Origin: Vibrio fortis
Lineage (GTDB): Bacteria > Pseudomonadota > Gammaproteobacteria > Enterobacterales > Vibrionaceae
DNA length: 64,000 nucleotides
NCBI RefSeq assembly: GCF_024347475.1
Contig: NZ_AP025487.1
Location: 2,976,001-3,040,000 of the forward strand
Direction of reading: 5' to 3'
A model generated the notes under the pieces. It did not search any database. It saw only the letters and a list, made by a program, of their open reading frames with translations, and had not been told where the DNA came from. Below are positions 32,357-41,453 of the stretch, in pieces. The translations under genes and the position numbers were made by a program. Every line of letters starts with the position of its first letter. The stretch's first letter is position 1.

Positions 32357-32974
32357 ATGAAAACAAGCGACAGAATTTTACACACCATTAAGCGCCATGG
32401 GGCCGTTACTGCTAAACAGCTTGCACAAGAGTTTGGTATGACGACTATGGGTGCAAGGCAGCATCTCCAAAGCCTAGAAGATGATGGGATTCTGGCGTTT
32501 CATGATGTGAAGGTAAAAGTCGGTCGCCCAACGCGCCACTGGTCTTTAACTCAACAAGGACACAATCAATTTTCTGATCGTCACGGTGAGCTAACCATTC
32601 AAGTGATCGAGGCGGTTGAGAACCTATTTGGCAAAGAAGGCCTCGCCAAAGTCGCTGCAGAGCGTGAGCAATCTACCCTAAAGCAATACCAACAAGCCTT
32701 AGTCGATTGCGACGATCTTGTTAGCAAGCTTCAAACTCTCACTCGTTTGCGTGAAGAAGAAGGCTATATGGCAGAACTGCATGACGAAGGCGATCACTAC
32801 GTATTGATTGAGAACCACTGCCCTATCTGCAAGGCCGCTACACGCTGCCCAAGTTTGTGCCAATCAGAGCTCAATGTGTTTACAGAACTACTCAAAAATG
32901 ACTGTAATATCAGTCGTTCAGAGCACATTATTGCCGGTGAGCGCCGCTGTACATACACAGTGATCCCACTTTAG
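32357..32974 (+). CDS. Winged-helix regulator of the SufR/COG2345 type with Fe-S-type cysteines
   Basis: The 205-residue protein has an N-terminal DeoR/ArsR-like winged helix (RILHTIKRHGAVTAKQLAQEFGMTTMGARQHL, about 6-37), a helical linker and a C-terminal cysteine domain: HCPIC (155, 158), Cys164, Cys168 in CPSLCQSELNVF, and Cys198 in GERRCTY. The pattern His-Cys-x2-Cys...Cys-x2-Glu...Gly-x-Arg-Arg-Cys is that of SufR, which binds a 4Fe-4S cluster and represses suf genes in cyanobacteria and actinobacteria. No suf gene is nearby, so the target is unknown. Overlapping inverted repeats precede the start codon. The family is fairly secure; the Fe-S cluster is inferred. Confidence 0.75.
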   Translation: MKTSDRILHTIKRHGAVTAKQLAQEFGMTTMGARQHLQSLEDDGILAFHDVKVKVGRPTRHWSLTQQGHNQFSDRHGELTIQVIEAVENLFGKEGLAKVAAEREQSTLKQYQQALVDCDDLVSKLQTLTRLREEEGYMAELHDEGDHYVLIENHCPICKAATRCPSLCQSELNVFTELLKNDCNISRSEHIIAGERRCTYTVIPL

Positions 32975-33091
32975 AGGCACCGAACAGTACTGTCTCAAAT
33001 TTGAGAAGAACACAAACTGAACAAAAAATAACCAGATTTCTTTCTTAAGCTTAAAGCATCTCACTCACGATGCATCACTAAGGAAAGAAAG

Positions 33092-33430
33092 ATGGGACAT
33101 CCTCAACCCGATCTCAAACTGCCCCCTTTCGATGAATTGGTTGAACTTGCTCAGCGAGATCCGAATGCGTTCAACCAACTCAAACATGATATGTGCGAGC
33201 AGATGATTTGCTCAGCTTCCAGTATCATGCAGGACAGACTGCGAGCCCAACAGAGCCACATCGACTTAGTGGTCAGCCGCTGTAAAAACCCTCACCAAAC
33301 CAACGTAGTCCTAATGCGTGAGCTACGCTGCCAAGTATGCAAGTTTCAGGAAGCACTTCAGGGCAACACGTCAAATACAGAGTCACCACAAGCAACCATC
33401 ATCGAATTTAAACCAAGAAACACCGACTAA
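33092..33430 (+). CDS. DUF3135-type protein
   Basis: The 112-residue soluble, mostly helical protein contains LPPFDELVELAQRDPNAF, RAQQSHIDLVV and the conserved RCKNPHQTNVVLM, which I recognise as DUF3135 (Vibrionaceae and relatives). It has five cysteines and no transmembrane segment. AAGGAAAGA precedes ATG 33092. It follows the SufR-like gene by 117 bases and may be co-transcribed with it, since the first good terminator comes after it. Function unknown. Confidence 0.7.
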   Translation: MGHPQPDLKLPPFDELVELAQRDPNAFNQLKHDMCEQMICSASSIMQDRLRAQQSHIDLVVSRCKNPHQTNVVLMRELRCQVCKFQEALQGNTSNTESPQATIIEFKPRNTD

Positions 33431-33452
33431 CCCTTAGGGAATCGATACAAAA

Positions 33453-33478
33453 AAAGGAGGCGACATGCCTCCTTTCTA
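33453..33478 (+). terminator. Terminator downstream of the DUF3135 gene
   Basis: The stem AAAGGAGGC / GCCTCCTTT has loop GACAT and A/T flanks. Confidence 0.85.
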
Positions 33479-33592
33479 TTTCAATACTTTTCTCTGCCTC
33501 ATGCTTCAAGCTTAAAACGTCAAGGGTACTTTGCTTTAAAAGAATCAGCCTTTAGATACCCTATGTCTCAGAAAGACAGCATTTTAGAAAAA

Positions 33593-34015
33593 CTACTGCG
33601 GCTCATCACCGTAATCATTACGACCTTCTGTGCCCTTCAAAAAGCCACACTCAACCAAAATCCACAGGCCACAGACCAGAGCCGCAACCGTCGCTACCAT
33701 ATGAATGGGCGAAACGGTTTCTGCCGTCGGAGTTGCCATAGGAGACGCTAAGCGCCCTAATACTAGGGGTACATTAAGCAATAACCACATATTCGATTTG
33801 TTTCGGTCATGCCAACGCTTTGCCGTGACCGCTAAGTCAGGAATCACCAACATCAATAAGAATATAGGCAACAAGATGTAAGAGTATGCTGGGAACAACA
33901 CAGAAATCCCCGATGCAAAGCCAGTAATGGCAACGTAGTAGAACACGTTCCAAATCCAGTAGGTTTTACGGCTGATTCTTCCTTTAAAGGAAAACAGTAA
34001 CTCTTTCATCGACAT
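33593..34015 (-). CDS. DUF805 inner-membrane protein
   Basis: The 140-residue protein has the DUF805 signature FSFKGRISRKTYW near the N-terminus and AKRWHDRNKSNMW in the middle, with about four membrane helices. E. coli YhaH/YhaI are relatives; no function is established. The C-terminus (GRNDYGDEP) is also typical of the family (G-x-N-x-YGD-x-P). Likely in an operon with the upstream CHMI-like gene (47-base gap). Confidence 0.85.
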   Translation of the reverse strand: MSMKELLFSFKGRISRKTYWIWNVFYYVAITGFASGISVLFPAYSYILLPIFLLMLVIPDLAVTAKRWHDRNKSNMWLLLNVPLVLGRLASPMATPTAETVSPIHMVATVAALVCGLWILVECGFLKGTEGRNDYGDEPQ

Positions 34016-34062
34016 CTTAAATACACTCTAATTTGGGATGCGGCCAAACGGGGCTGCAAAAA

Positions 34063-34410
34063 TTAATTAATCACTTTTTGAAAACAGTTGATGTCCATAT
34101 CACGAATGTTCACTGTCAGGCTTCTAACATGGCTAGCTTGCTCTTGCAGTACCACCATTAATGCTCGTGACAGCTCCCTTTTCTGCTCTTCAGTACGACC
34201 CGCAAGTAACTCAAAGCTGATATGAATAAAGTCCACACTGTCGTCTTCTTCCCCTACCAGCCAGTGATGGCAGCGCAGCGCACGAGATTTGACAGAAGGT
34301 GCATCAAACAATCCACAGTGTAATGCAACTTGATGGAGATCTTCTAGCAAACCTTGTACATTCACTCGCTCATCCACCGAGTTTGAGTACTCAAGAACTA
34401 AATTTGGCAT
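34063..34410 (-). CDS. 5-carboxymethyl-2-hydroxymuconate isomerase-like protein
   Basis: The 115-residue protein belongs to the tautomerase superfamily, CHMI branch: it begins MPNLVLEYSNSV, so Pro becomes the N-terminal catalytic base after Met removal, and it keeps VDFIHISFELLAGRTEEQK near residue 60. CHMI (HpaF) acts in homoprotocatechuate breakdown, but no other hpa gene is near, so the true substrate is uncertain. GGAAGT precedes ATG 34410. Confidence 0.75.
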   Translation of the reverse strand: MPNLVLEYSNSVDERVNVQGLLEDLHQVALHCGLFDAPSVKSRALRCHHWLVGEEDDSVDFIHISFELLAGRTEEQKRELSRALMVVLQEQASHVRSLTVNIRDMDINCFQKVIN

Positions 34411-34645
34411 GGTTACTTCCTATTCTTCACGCAATCGTTTGACCTTTAATAACAAGTTACCGTGAAAAATCCGAGGAGTTCACTATTATTCTGTCTGTTG
34501 GATCACTGATATCTGTCTATTATCTACTCTGACCAATCGATAAGATCCCATAAAGACATGACCACAATCATGATCTAACGCGTTTTATCTGTTATATTCT
34601 TACGAAGATTTTTTACATTAATTGATTAAATACGGAGATATTCCT

Positions 34646-35416
34646 ATGCGTCGTCCTGTAGTGATGGGTAACTGGAAACTTAACGGTAGCAAAGCAATGG
34701 TAACTGAGCTGCTAACTGGTCTTAACGCTGAACTTGAAGGCGTTGAAGGTGTAGACGTAGCAGTAGCTCCACCAGCACTTTACATCGATCTAGCTGAGCG
34801 TCTTATCGCAGAAGGCGGTAACAAAATCATCCTAGGTGCACAGAACACTGACCTAAACAACAGCGGTGCTTTCACTGGCGACATGTCTCCAGAAATGCTG
34901 AAAGACTTCGGTGCTTCTCACATCATCATCGGTCACTCTGAGCGTCGTGAGTACCACAACGAATCAGACGAGTTCGTTGCTAAGAAATTCAAATTCCTAC
35001 AAGAAAACGGCCTGAAGCCAGTTTTCTGTATCGGTGAATCTGAAGCGCAAAACGAAGCGGGCGAAACTGAAGCAGTATGTGCACGTCAAATCAACGCGGT
35101 TATCGACGCTTACGGTGTTGAAGCTCTAAACGGCGCAATCATCGCTTACGAACCAATCTGGGCTATCGGTACTGGTAAAGCAGCAACAGCTGAAGATGCA
35201 CAACGCATCCACGCTTCTATCCGTGCAATGATCGCAGAAAAAGACGCAGCAGTAGCTGAGCAAGTAATCATCCAGTACGGTGGTTCTGTTAAGCCAGAAA
35301 ACGCTGAAGCTTACTTCGCACAACCAGACATCGATGGTGCTCTAGTTGGCGGCGCAGCGCTTAACGCAGCTGGTTTCGCAGCTATCGCTAAAGCAGCAGC
35401 TAAAGCAAAAGCTTAA
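34646..35416 (+). CDS. tpiA: Triosephosphate isomerase
   Basis: The 256-residue glycolytic TIM barrel has catalytic Lys11 (GNWKLNGS), His97 (IIGHSERR) and Glu169 ([11 protein letters not shown]). GGAG lies 8 bases before ATG 34646; a start at 34622 would add 8 residues. Codon use is strongly biased, as in other highly expressed Vibrio genes. Convergent with pfkA. Confidence 0.98.
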   Translation: MRRPVVMGNWKLNGSKAMVTELLTGLNAELEGVEGVDVAVAPPALYIDLAERLIAEGGNKIILGAQNTDLNNSGAFTGDMSPEMLKDFGASHIIIGHSERREYHNESDEFVAKKFKFLQENGLKPVFCIGESEAQNEAGETEAVCARQINAVIDAYGVEALNGAIIAYEPIWAIGTGKAATAEDAQRIHASIRAMIAEKDAAVAEQVIIQYGGSVKPENAEAYFAQPDIDGALVGGAALNAAGFAAIAKAAAKAKA

Positions 35417-35441
35417 TTTAAACTTCACCGTTTAAATTGAA

Positions 35442-35470
35442 GAAAGGTCAACTTAGGTTGGCCTTTTTTA
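35442..35470 (+). terminator. Terminator downstream of tpiA
   Basis: The stem AAAGGTCAAC / GTTGGCCTTT (one T-G pair) with loop TTAG is followed by TTTT. Confidence 0.85.
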
Positions 35471-35510
35471 TTGCCTGTTACCCAAACCTCACCCGCTGAT
35501 CTTCAGGCAT

Positions 35511-35542
35511 AAAAAAACCGCTGACAATGCAGCGGTTCTTTA
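35511..35542 (-). terminator. Terminator downstream of pfkA
   Basis: The stem AACCGCTG / CAGCGGTT has loop ACAATG and a long T-run on the minus strand. Confidence 0.85.
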
Positions 35543-35563
35543 CATTTTTAGACCAAGACCGGC

Positions 35564-36526
35564 TTAGAATAGCTCTTCAGCAACCTTGAATAGGTCTGAA
35601 CGATCTGGGTTTTTCATGTTCTCGATACAGTCGATGATATCGTGGTGAACAAGCTGTTCTTTCTCGATACCAACACAACGACCACCGTGACCTTCTTGAA
35701 GTAGGTGAACTGCGTAGTTACCCATGCGAGAAGCCAGTACGCGGTCAAATGCTGTAGGGCGACCACCACGTTGGATGTGACCAAGAACCGTTGCACGAGT
35801 TTCACGACCCGTTGCCGCTTCGATCTCTTTCGCTAGCTCATTTGCATCCATCATTAGCTCAGTAAGCGCGATGATTGCGTGCTTCTTACCCTTCGCGATT
35901 CCATCTTGGATGTTTTGGATAAGCTGCTCTTTGTCTAAGCCAGTTTCAGGTGTGATGATGTATTCACAACCGCCAGCAATCGCAGACATTAGGGTTAGGT
36001 CACCACAGTGACGGCCCATGATCTCTACGATAGAGATACGTTGGTGTGAAGATGATGTATCACGTAGACGGTCGATGTTGTCGATAACAGTGTTCAGTGC
36101 CGTTAGGTAACCGATTGTGTAGTCAGTACCTGCAATATCGTTATCGATTGTGCCTGGTAGACCGATACATGGGTAGCCCATTTCAGTCAGCTTCTTCGCG
36201 CCCATGTAAGAACCGTCACCACCCACAACAACAAGTGCTTCGATGCCGTGTTTTTTCAGGTTTTCGATACCTTTTTGGCGAACTTCAACTTCTTTAAACT
36301 CAGGGAAACGTGCAGAGCCTAAGAAAGTACCACCGCGGTTGATCACGTCAGATACGCTAGAACGATCCAGTTTCTTGATACGGTCTTCAACCAGACCAAG
36401 GTAACCATCGTAAATGCCGTAAACTTCGATACCAGCAGACAGTGCTGTACGAACAACACCACGTACTGCCGCGTTCATACCAGGTGCGTCACCGCCACTT
36501 GTTAAAACACCGATTTTCTTAATCAT
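35564..36526 (-). CDS. pfkA: 6-phosphofructokinase
   Basis: The 320-residue ATP-dependent PfkA catalyses the committed step of glycolysis. Motifs: [15 protein letters not shown] (start), GGDGSYMGA (ATP site) and [15 protein letters not shown] with the catalytic Asp. GAGGGTGAGC precedes ATG 36526; a longer frame to 36643 lacks family similarity and would run through the control region. Gene neighbours fieF-cpxP-cpxRA upstream match the E. coli cpxP-fieF-pfkA order. Confidence 0.98.
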   Translation of the reverse strand: MIKKIGVLTSGGDAPGMNAAVRGVVRTALSAGIEVYGIYDGYLGLVEDRIKKLDRSSVSDVINRGGTFLGSARFPEFKEVEVRQKGIENLKKHGIEALVVVGGDGSYMGAKKLTEMGYPCIGLPGTIDNDIAGTDYTIGYLTALNTVIDNIDRLRDTSSSHQRISIVEIMGRHCGDLTLMSAIAGGCEYIITPETGLDKEQLIQNIQDGIAKGKKHAIIALTELMMDANELAKEIEAATGRETRATVLGHIQRGGRPTAFDRVLASRMGNYAVHLLQEGHGGRCVGIEKEQLVHHDIIDCIENMKNPDRSDLFKVAEELF

Positions 36527-36710
36527 GCTCACCCTCAATATTTGGGAATTTATTATCAATTCTTGCTCTTGCTGATTGTATATCAACAAGATTTTAAATC
36601 TATATTTGTGCGCTATGTTACATTTCCCCAACAGGAATACCACTCAAATCGCACAAAATTATGTAACTTTTCTACTTCTGTAGGAGTATTACAGTTTTAC
36701 TCAATAACTT

Positions 36711-36734
36711 TGTTGATTCACATCAGAATCAACA
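36711..36734. promoter_or_regulatory. 24-base palindrome upstream of pfkA with FNR-like core
   Basis: The 9-base arms TGTTGATTC / GAATCAACA are perfect, with spacer ACATCA. The left part, TTGAT-TCAC-ATCAG, differs from the FNR/CRP-family FNR box TTGAT-N4-ATCAA by one base. It lies 185 bases upstream of pfkA in the 313-base fieF-pfkA gap. A second palindrome, AGATTTTAAATCT, is at 36589-36601. Otherwise the gap shows nothing clear. Confidence 0.45.
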
Positions 36735-36839
36735 TTAATTGTTATTGGCTGGTTTTTATATCACCAAAGTATTAGCAAGTTTTACTCAATGTAGCCCAAA
36801 AATACCCCACTTACCATTTAGGTTGAATGGGGAGTCTAT

Positions 36840-37748
36840 CTACCAAGATTGAAACTTTTGCTGCTTCTCAGGGCCAAATACCACCGAATAGGGATCTTGG
36901 TGAATCAGTACATCAGCATCCGGGAAAACCGACAACAACTTGGCCTCAACTTCATCAGAAATGCGATGCGCTTCAATAAGTGGCATCTCATCTTGTAACT
37001 CCAAATGCAGTTGAATAAAACGAATTGGCCCTGAGCGACGCGTTCTTAACTGATGCACTCCCAATACTCCTTCAATACTGAGCGCCGCGCTTTTGATCTG
37101 TTTAAGTTCTTCATCTGGCAGTTTTCTATCGAGCAATGATTGAATCGCTTCCATCGCCATCTGATAGGCGCTGTAAAGAATGTAGCCACCAATTGCGATC
37201 GCAAAAATAGGATCCGCATGTTCAAAGCCAAACCAACTCAAAGCCAGTGCCAGCATGATCGCGGCATTCATATAAAGATCGGACTGATAATGTAGAGAGT
37301 CTGCGGCTATCGCCTGGCTGCCCGTTTTCTTAACCACATGTTGCTGGAAACGGACTAAACCAAAGGTGACGAAGATGGCAAACAAGCTGACATAGATGCC
37401 GAGCTCTGGTGAGTTTAATTCTTGAGGTCTAAAGAAACGGTCAACGCCGTTTAGAATAAGGAAACAGGCCGATCCGGAAATAAACATTGCTTGTGCCAAA
37501 GCCGCTAAGGATTCTGCCTTTCCATGGCCAAAAGTATGTTCTCTGTCAGCAGGTTGCAACGAGTAGCGCACCACCAACAGGTTGACTAACGAAGCGGCAA
37601 TATCGAGTAGGGAGTCGACTACCGAGGCCAATAAACTGACTGAACCTGTCACCCACCAAACGGCGACTTTTACGACCAATAAGAGTGTCGCAACGATAGT
37701 GGCTGCCCAGGCCGCGAGTGTCACAAGACGAGCGTATTCTGCTTTCAT
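36840..37748 (-). CDS. fieF: Cation-efflux pump FieF (CDF family)
   Basis: The 302-residue six-helix cation diffusion facilitator exports ferrous iron and zinc. Metal site A residues are seen in VDSLLDIAA (DxxxD) and HYQSDLYMN (HxxxD); the C-terminal cytoplasmic domain (about 210-290) is the metal-binding regulatory part. ATG 37748 (MKAEYARL) fits the family; a start at 37796 would add 16 residues. Lies between cpxP and pfkA, as in E. coli. Confidence 0.93.
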   Translation of the reverse strand: MKAEYARLVTLAAWAATIVATLLLVVKVAVWWVTGSVSLLASVVDSLLDIAASLVNLLVVRYSLQPADREHTFGHGKAESLAALAQAMFISGSACFLILNGVDRFFRPQELNSPELGIYVSLFAIFVTFGLVRFQQHVVKKTGSQAIAADSLHYQSDLYMNAAIMLALALSWFGFEHADPIFAIAIGGYILYSAYQMAMEAIQSLLDRKLPDEELKQIKSAALSIEGVLGVHQLRTRRSGPIRFIQLHLELQDEMPLIEAHRISDEVEAKLLSVFPDADVLIHQDPYSVVFGPEKQQKFQSW

Positions 37749-37843
37749 ATTCTGACTATTGTTTGAACTATTGCACAAAGTATAACCTGACAACAACCGA
37801 TTGAATATGACAGTCAGCCACTTAAATTTTTGTAATTGCGATC

Positions 37844-37871
37844 AAAAAAAGCGACACACGGTCGCTTTTTC
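37844..37871 (-). terminator. Terminator downstream of cpxP
   Basis: The stem AAAAAGCGAC / GTCGCTTTTT has loop ACACG. Confidence 0.88.
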
Positions 37872-37907
37872 AGTCTTGCTCATGTTGCTGGCGTGTGGTG
37901 CCACGCC
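37844..37907 (-). ncRNA. Possible CpxQ-like 3'-UTR small RNA of cpxP
   Basis: The 70 bases after the cpxP stop fold as GGCGTG-TGGTGC-CACGCC (37890-37907) and then a strong terminator hairpin AAAAAGCGAC / GTCGCTTTTT (37846-37870) with a minus-strand T-run. In E. coli the cpxP 3' end is cut by RNase E into the Hfq sRNA CpxQ. The equivalent here is an inference from position and structure. Confidence 0.35.
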
Positions 37908-37913
37908 CAATCA

Positions 37914-38423
37914 TTAGCTGTCTTTATTTGCTCGTTTTTCCATTTTCTCTAGACACTTAGCCATGCGCTCTTGTTGCAGTTCAGTCAGCTTAGTCTTCTG
38001 TTCAGGAGTCAAAACGCTCATCATTTCGTGCTGCTTCTTCAGCATAGCAACGCGACGTTCTGTCTGTTTCTCTACCATTTTGCTCGCCAGTTCATTCGCT
38101 GCTGCTTCATCGAAGGTATCCGCCAGAACCAATGCTTGAACTTGCTCACGGTGCGCCTTCATCTCGGCCATTTTTTCAGCTTTGTTCGCAGAGCGCTTCT
38201 CTTTCATCGCCGCTCGGTTTGCTTCACGCATCTCTTTAAGCTGATCTTTTTGTGCGTCTGTTAGGTCAAGCTGGCGCATCATTTTCTTATCAAAGCCACC
38301 GCACTTGCCGTGCATACCTTTGTGGTCGCCTTTGTCACCGCCACCATACGCATACGCACTTGCTGTACCAAACACTAGTGGAAGAGCTGCAGCTGCTAGT
38401 ACAAGTTTCTTAGTCATTTTCAT
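37914..38423 (-). CDS. cpxP: Periplasmic Cpx accessory protein CpxP (Spy/CpxP family)
   Basis: The 169-residue protein has a cleavable signal peptide (LVLAAAALPLVFGTASAYA, cut near 25) and a mature helical hairpin with two LTxxQ motifs (LTDAQKDQL, LTPEQKTKL). It is very rich in Lys, Glu, Met and Ala. In E. coli CpxP inhibits the CpxA sensor and delivers misfolded pilins to DegP. Divergent from cpxR with a perfect CpxR box between. It is also similar to the chaperone Spy, but position decides for CpxP. Confidence 0.9.
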   Translation of the reverse strand: MKMTKKLVLAAAALPLVFGTASAYAYGGGDKGDHKGMHGKCGGFDKKMMRQLDLTDAQKDQLKEMREANRAAMKEKRSANKAEKMAEMKAHREQVQALVLADTFDEAAANELASKMVEKQTERRVAMLKKQHEMMSVLTPEQKTKLTELQQERMAKCLEKMEKRANKDS

Positions 38424-38504
38424 AATCTTTGCCTCAAATTGGTATAATCATTTGTGTGTCTGCGTCTGTTGGTCAGCGCTTGAGTATAGAATAGAAGCTC
38501 ACAC

Positions 38505-38540
38505 GTAAAGCAACGTGTAGAAAGCGTAAAGAATCGTAAA
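38505..38540. promoter_or_regulatory. CpxR binding sites between cpxP and cpxR
   Basis: GTAAA-GAATC-GTAAA (38526-38540) is a perfect match to the CpxR consensus GTAAA-N5-GTAAA. A second, degenerate copy GTAAA-GCAAC-GTGTA is at 38505-38519. These should drive both cpxP and autoregulated cpxRA. Confidence 0.9.
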
Positions 38541-38606
38541 GAGTGCAAATTGACGAATAGTTAGCAGTTATTATTTAGGTGTAAACAACACAACAAGGTT
38601 CTCCCT

Positions 38607-39302
38607 ATGGCAAATATCCTCCTTATTGATGACGACACGGAACTGACCAGCCTTTTAAAAGACATCTTGAGCTTTGAAGGCTTTACCGTAACCGAAGCCA
38701 ATGATGGTTACGCAGGCCTCGACGCGATCAATAGCGACATTGACCTTATCTTACTGGATGTGATGATGCCCAAGCTCAATGGGATGGAAACCCTTAAGAA
38801 GCTGCGTGAGTCATGGGAAACCCCAGTATTAATGCTTACGGCGAAAGGAGAAGAGATTGATCGCGTGATTGGGCTTGAGCTCGGTGCCGATGACTACTTA
38901 CCCAAGCCGTTCAGTGACCGTGAACTGCTCGCTCGCATTCGCGCCATCTTGCGACGCACTCAATCGAGTAACAATAACGAGAAAGCAACCACCAGCGACT
39001 GCGTTCGCTACCAAGACTTAGCCGTGTATCCGGGCAAGCAAGAAGCTTACTGCAATGAGCAATTGCTGGATCTCACCACCACCGAGTTCGCCCTATTGAG
39101 CCACCTGATTCAAAACCCAGGACAAGTGATCACTAAAGAGTCACTCAGTTTAGATGTGCTTGGAAAAAGACTCGCGGCCTTTGATCGTGCCATTGATATG
39201 CACATCTCTAACCTAAGAAAGAAAGTACCAGAACGCCCTGACGGCAAAGCTCGCATTAAGACTCTGCGTGGCCGTGGCTACCTATTTGTTGAGGAAGATT
39301 AA
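38607..39302 (+). CDS. cpxR: Envelope-stress response regulator CpxR
   Basis: The 231-residue OmpR-family regulator has a receiver with phosphoacceptor Asp51 (LILLDVMMPKLNG), Lys in LPKPF, and a C-terminal winged helix ending ISNLRKKVPER...IKTLRGRGYLF. It activates periplasmic folding and proteolysis genes. Its stop overlaps the cpxA start by one base (TAATG), so the pair is translationally coupled. Confidence 0.96.
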   Translation: MANILLIDDDTELTSLLKDILSFEGFTVTEANDGYAGLDAINSDIDLILLDVMMPKLNGMETLKKLRESWETPVLMLTAKGEEIDRVIGLELGADDYLPKPFSDRELLARIRAILRRTQSSNNNEKATTSDCVRYQDLAVYPGKQEAYCNEQLLDLTTTEFALLSHLIQNPGQVITKESLSLDVLGKRLAAFDRAIDMHISNLRKKVPERPDGKARIKTLRGRGYLFVEED

Positions 39303-40684
39303 TGCGCTTACCTAAAATCACCAGCTTATATGGACGTATCTTTGCTATTTTTTGGTTCACCATGTTACTGGTGCTTTTATCAGTGCTCTCTCTGCCACAC
39401 CTAGATCCGCGTGTTGCACGAGATGTTCCTGCAGAACACTACGACAAACTCACTCGCATCGCTAAAGCCACAGAGAAACGCTTTGCGGGCGAAGACAACC
39501 TTGGCAAGATTGTCTTTCAGCTTGAGGGACCACCTCGCAGTCGCAAAGATTCTCGCCCACGCATTTACCTAACCGATTTAGACGGTAGCGTCTTGACGAC
39601 TAAGCGCCACTCTAACTACAAGGTCAAAGCGATCCGCAACTTTGTAACGACCATTGATAACCCAGAGGTACCAAAGCAGAAGCTGTATGGGCATTACATG
39701 GTGGCAGGCCCGGTTCCTGTTGTGCTCGCCAATGAAGACCTGATGATGTACGTCAGTGTTAAATGGAATCAACCGCCACCTTTCTTACTAAGGTTGTTTG
39801 ATAAACCACTGCAACTGCTTCTTGCCGTCATGCTAGCGAGTACTCCACTACTATTGTGGCTTGCTTGGGCACTTAGCCAACCCGCGAGAAGATTAGAGCG
39901 CGCAGCACAACGTGTCGCAAAAGGACAATTTGAGGTCGACCCAACCCTTGAAAAAGGCACCTCTGAGTTCCGTCAGGCTGGGGAAAGCTTCAACCAGATG
40001 GTCGAGGCCGTGAATCAGATGATTTCAGGGCAGCAGCGACTGCTCTCCGATATCTCTCATGAACTGCGCTCCCCTTTAACACGCCTAAGAATGGCTAACG
40101 CGCTTGCTATCCGCAAGCAGGGAGAAAGCCAAGAGCTGGAGCGAATTGACACCGAAGCGCAGCGATTGGAGCAGATGATCAGTGAGCTGCTGACTTTGTC
40201 GCGCATGCAGGTCGATAGCCATATCACGCGAGAGATCCAGCCACTTTCGAGCCTATGGGAAGAGATCCTAAAAGACGCAGAGTTCGAAGCAGAACAGATG
40301 AGTAAAAGCCTCACCTTCTCTGAGATTCCAGAACGCTCGATATCTGGCAACCCTAAGTTATTGATGAGCGCACTCGACAACATCATTCGCAATGCCATCT
40401 ACTACGGTAAAGACAAGGTCGATGTACAGATGAGCGTGAAGCAAGACCAACTCACAATTCAGGTCAATGATAATGGCGATGGCGTCCCTGAAGCGGAGCT
40501 TGAGTCGATATTCCGACCATTCTATCGAGTGTCAACCGCGCGCGACCGCCATTCGGGAGGCACAGGGCTTGGGCTAACCATCACCGAGAGTGCGATTCGT
40601 CAGCACAGCGGCACCATTACCGCGAGTCGCAGTTCACTGGGCGGATTACAGGTGGAAATTACCTTGCCTATCATCCCTTTGTAA
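39302..40684 (+). CDS. cpxA: Envelope-stress sensor kinase CpxA
   Basis: The 460-residue inner-membrane histidine kinase has TM1 (about 12-30), a periplasmic sensor domain, TM2 (about 170-190), HAMP, a HisKA domain with the phosphorylated His in SDISHELRSPLTRLR (near 250) and HATPase_c (DNIIRNAIYYG N-box, DNGDGVP, GGTGLGL). It phosphorylates CpxR on envelope misfolding and is probably restrained by CpxP encoded upstream. Confidence 0.96.
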   Translation: MRLPKITSLYGRIFAIFWFTMLLVLLSVLSLPHLDPRVARDVPAEHYDKLTRIAKATEKRFAGEDNLGKIVFQLEGPPRSRKDSRPRIYLTDLDGSVLTTKRHSNYKVKAIRNFVTTIDNPEVPKQKLYGHYMVAGPVPVVLANEDLMMYVSVKWNQPPPFLLRLFDKPLQLLLAVMLASTPLLLWLAWALSQPARRLERAAQRVAKGQFEVDPTLEKGTSEFRQAGESFNQMVEAVNQMISGQQRLLSDISHELRSPLTRLRMANALAIRKQGESQELERIDTEAQRLEQMISELLTLSRMQVDSHITREIQPLSSLWEEILKDAEFEAEQMSKSLTFSEIPERSISGNPKLLMSALDNIIRNAIYYGKDKVDVQMSVKQDQLTIQVNDNGDGVPEAELESIFRPFYRVSTARDRHSGGTGLGLTITESAIRQHSGTITASRSSLGGLQVEITLPIIPL

Positions 40685-40705
40685 TAACCTTACAAAGATC
40701 TAGTT

Positions 40706-40724
40706 GATAATGAGATCCATTATC
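40706..40724. promoter_or_regulatory. Fur box of sodA
   Basis: GATAATGAGATCCATTATC matches the 19-base Fur consensus GATAATGATAATCATTATC at 16 positions. It sits 36 bases before the sodA start. Confidence 0.9.
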
Positions 40725-40759
40725 ATTATGGTGAATCCTCTAATTAAGGAGGATTTACC

Positions 40760-41377
40760 ATGTCACACACCTTTCCAGAATTGCCTTATGCTTACGACGC
40801 TTTAGAGCCTTACATTGACGCAAAAACAATGGAGGTTCACTACAGTAAGCACCACAGAACCTATTACGATAAGTTCATGGCAGCGATCTCAGGTACCGAT
40901 TTAGAGACGCAGCCTCTAACAGAAATTTTTGCCAACATCTCTAAGCATTCACCAGCAGTACGTAACAACGGTGGTGGCTACTACAATCACATTCTTTACT
41001 GGAACTGCATGTCTAAAGACGGTGGCGGTGAGCCAAGCGGTGATCTAGCCAAAGAAATTCTGGCGACATTTGGCGACTTAGAAAGCTTTAAAGATCAGTT
41101 TGCTCAAGCCGCTATCAACACCTTTGGTTCGGGCTTCGCTTGGCTTGTCGTTAAAGATGGCGCACTGAAAATCGTCTCTACCTCCAACCAAGATAACCCT
41201 TGGATGGATGCGGTGGACAGCCAAGGTGAACCTATCCTAGCGCTTGATGTTTGGGAACACGCTTACTACATCAGCTACCAGAACCGTCGTCCAGATTACA
41301 TAAATGCATGGTGGAATGTGGTCAATTGGGATGCCGTTGCCGAAAACTACGCGCAGGCACTCGCTAACAACGCTTAA
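40760..41377 (+). CDS. sodA: Superoxide dismutase, manganese type
   Basis: The 205-residue Fe/Mn-family dismutase has metal ligands His27, His77, Asp163 and His167 (DVWEHAYY). Gly73 in GGGYYNH and Gln144 in TSNQDNP are the combination typical of MnSOD rather than FeSOD. A perfect AAGGAGG precedes ATG 40760. The Fur box implies induction when iron is scarce, when a manganese enzyme would spare iron. Resembles V. cholerae SodA as I remember it. Confidence 0.93.
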   Translation: MSHTFPELPYAYDALEPYIDAKTMEVHYSKHHRTYYDKFMAAISGTDLETQPLTEIFANISKHSPAVRNNGGGYYNHILYWNCMSKDGGGEPSGDLAKEILATFGDLESFKDQFAQAAINTFGSGFAWLVVKDGALKIVSTSNQDNPWMDAVDSQGEPILALDVWEHAYYISYQNRRPDYINAWWNVVNWDAVAENYAQALANNA

Positions 41378-41453
41378 TCCTTCGGTGGCAACTGTACTCA
41401 CCCAGCTTGCCACCGTATACTCAAGCTACTTTTTATCTATCTAGTGAACCAGT

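Noticed and set aside
36527..36643. N-terminal extension of pfkA by 39 residues
   Set aside because: PfkA proteins begin at [13 protein letters not shown], and GAGGGTGAGC is correctly placed before ATG 36526.
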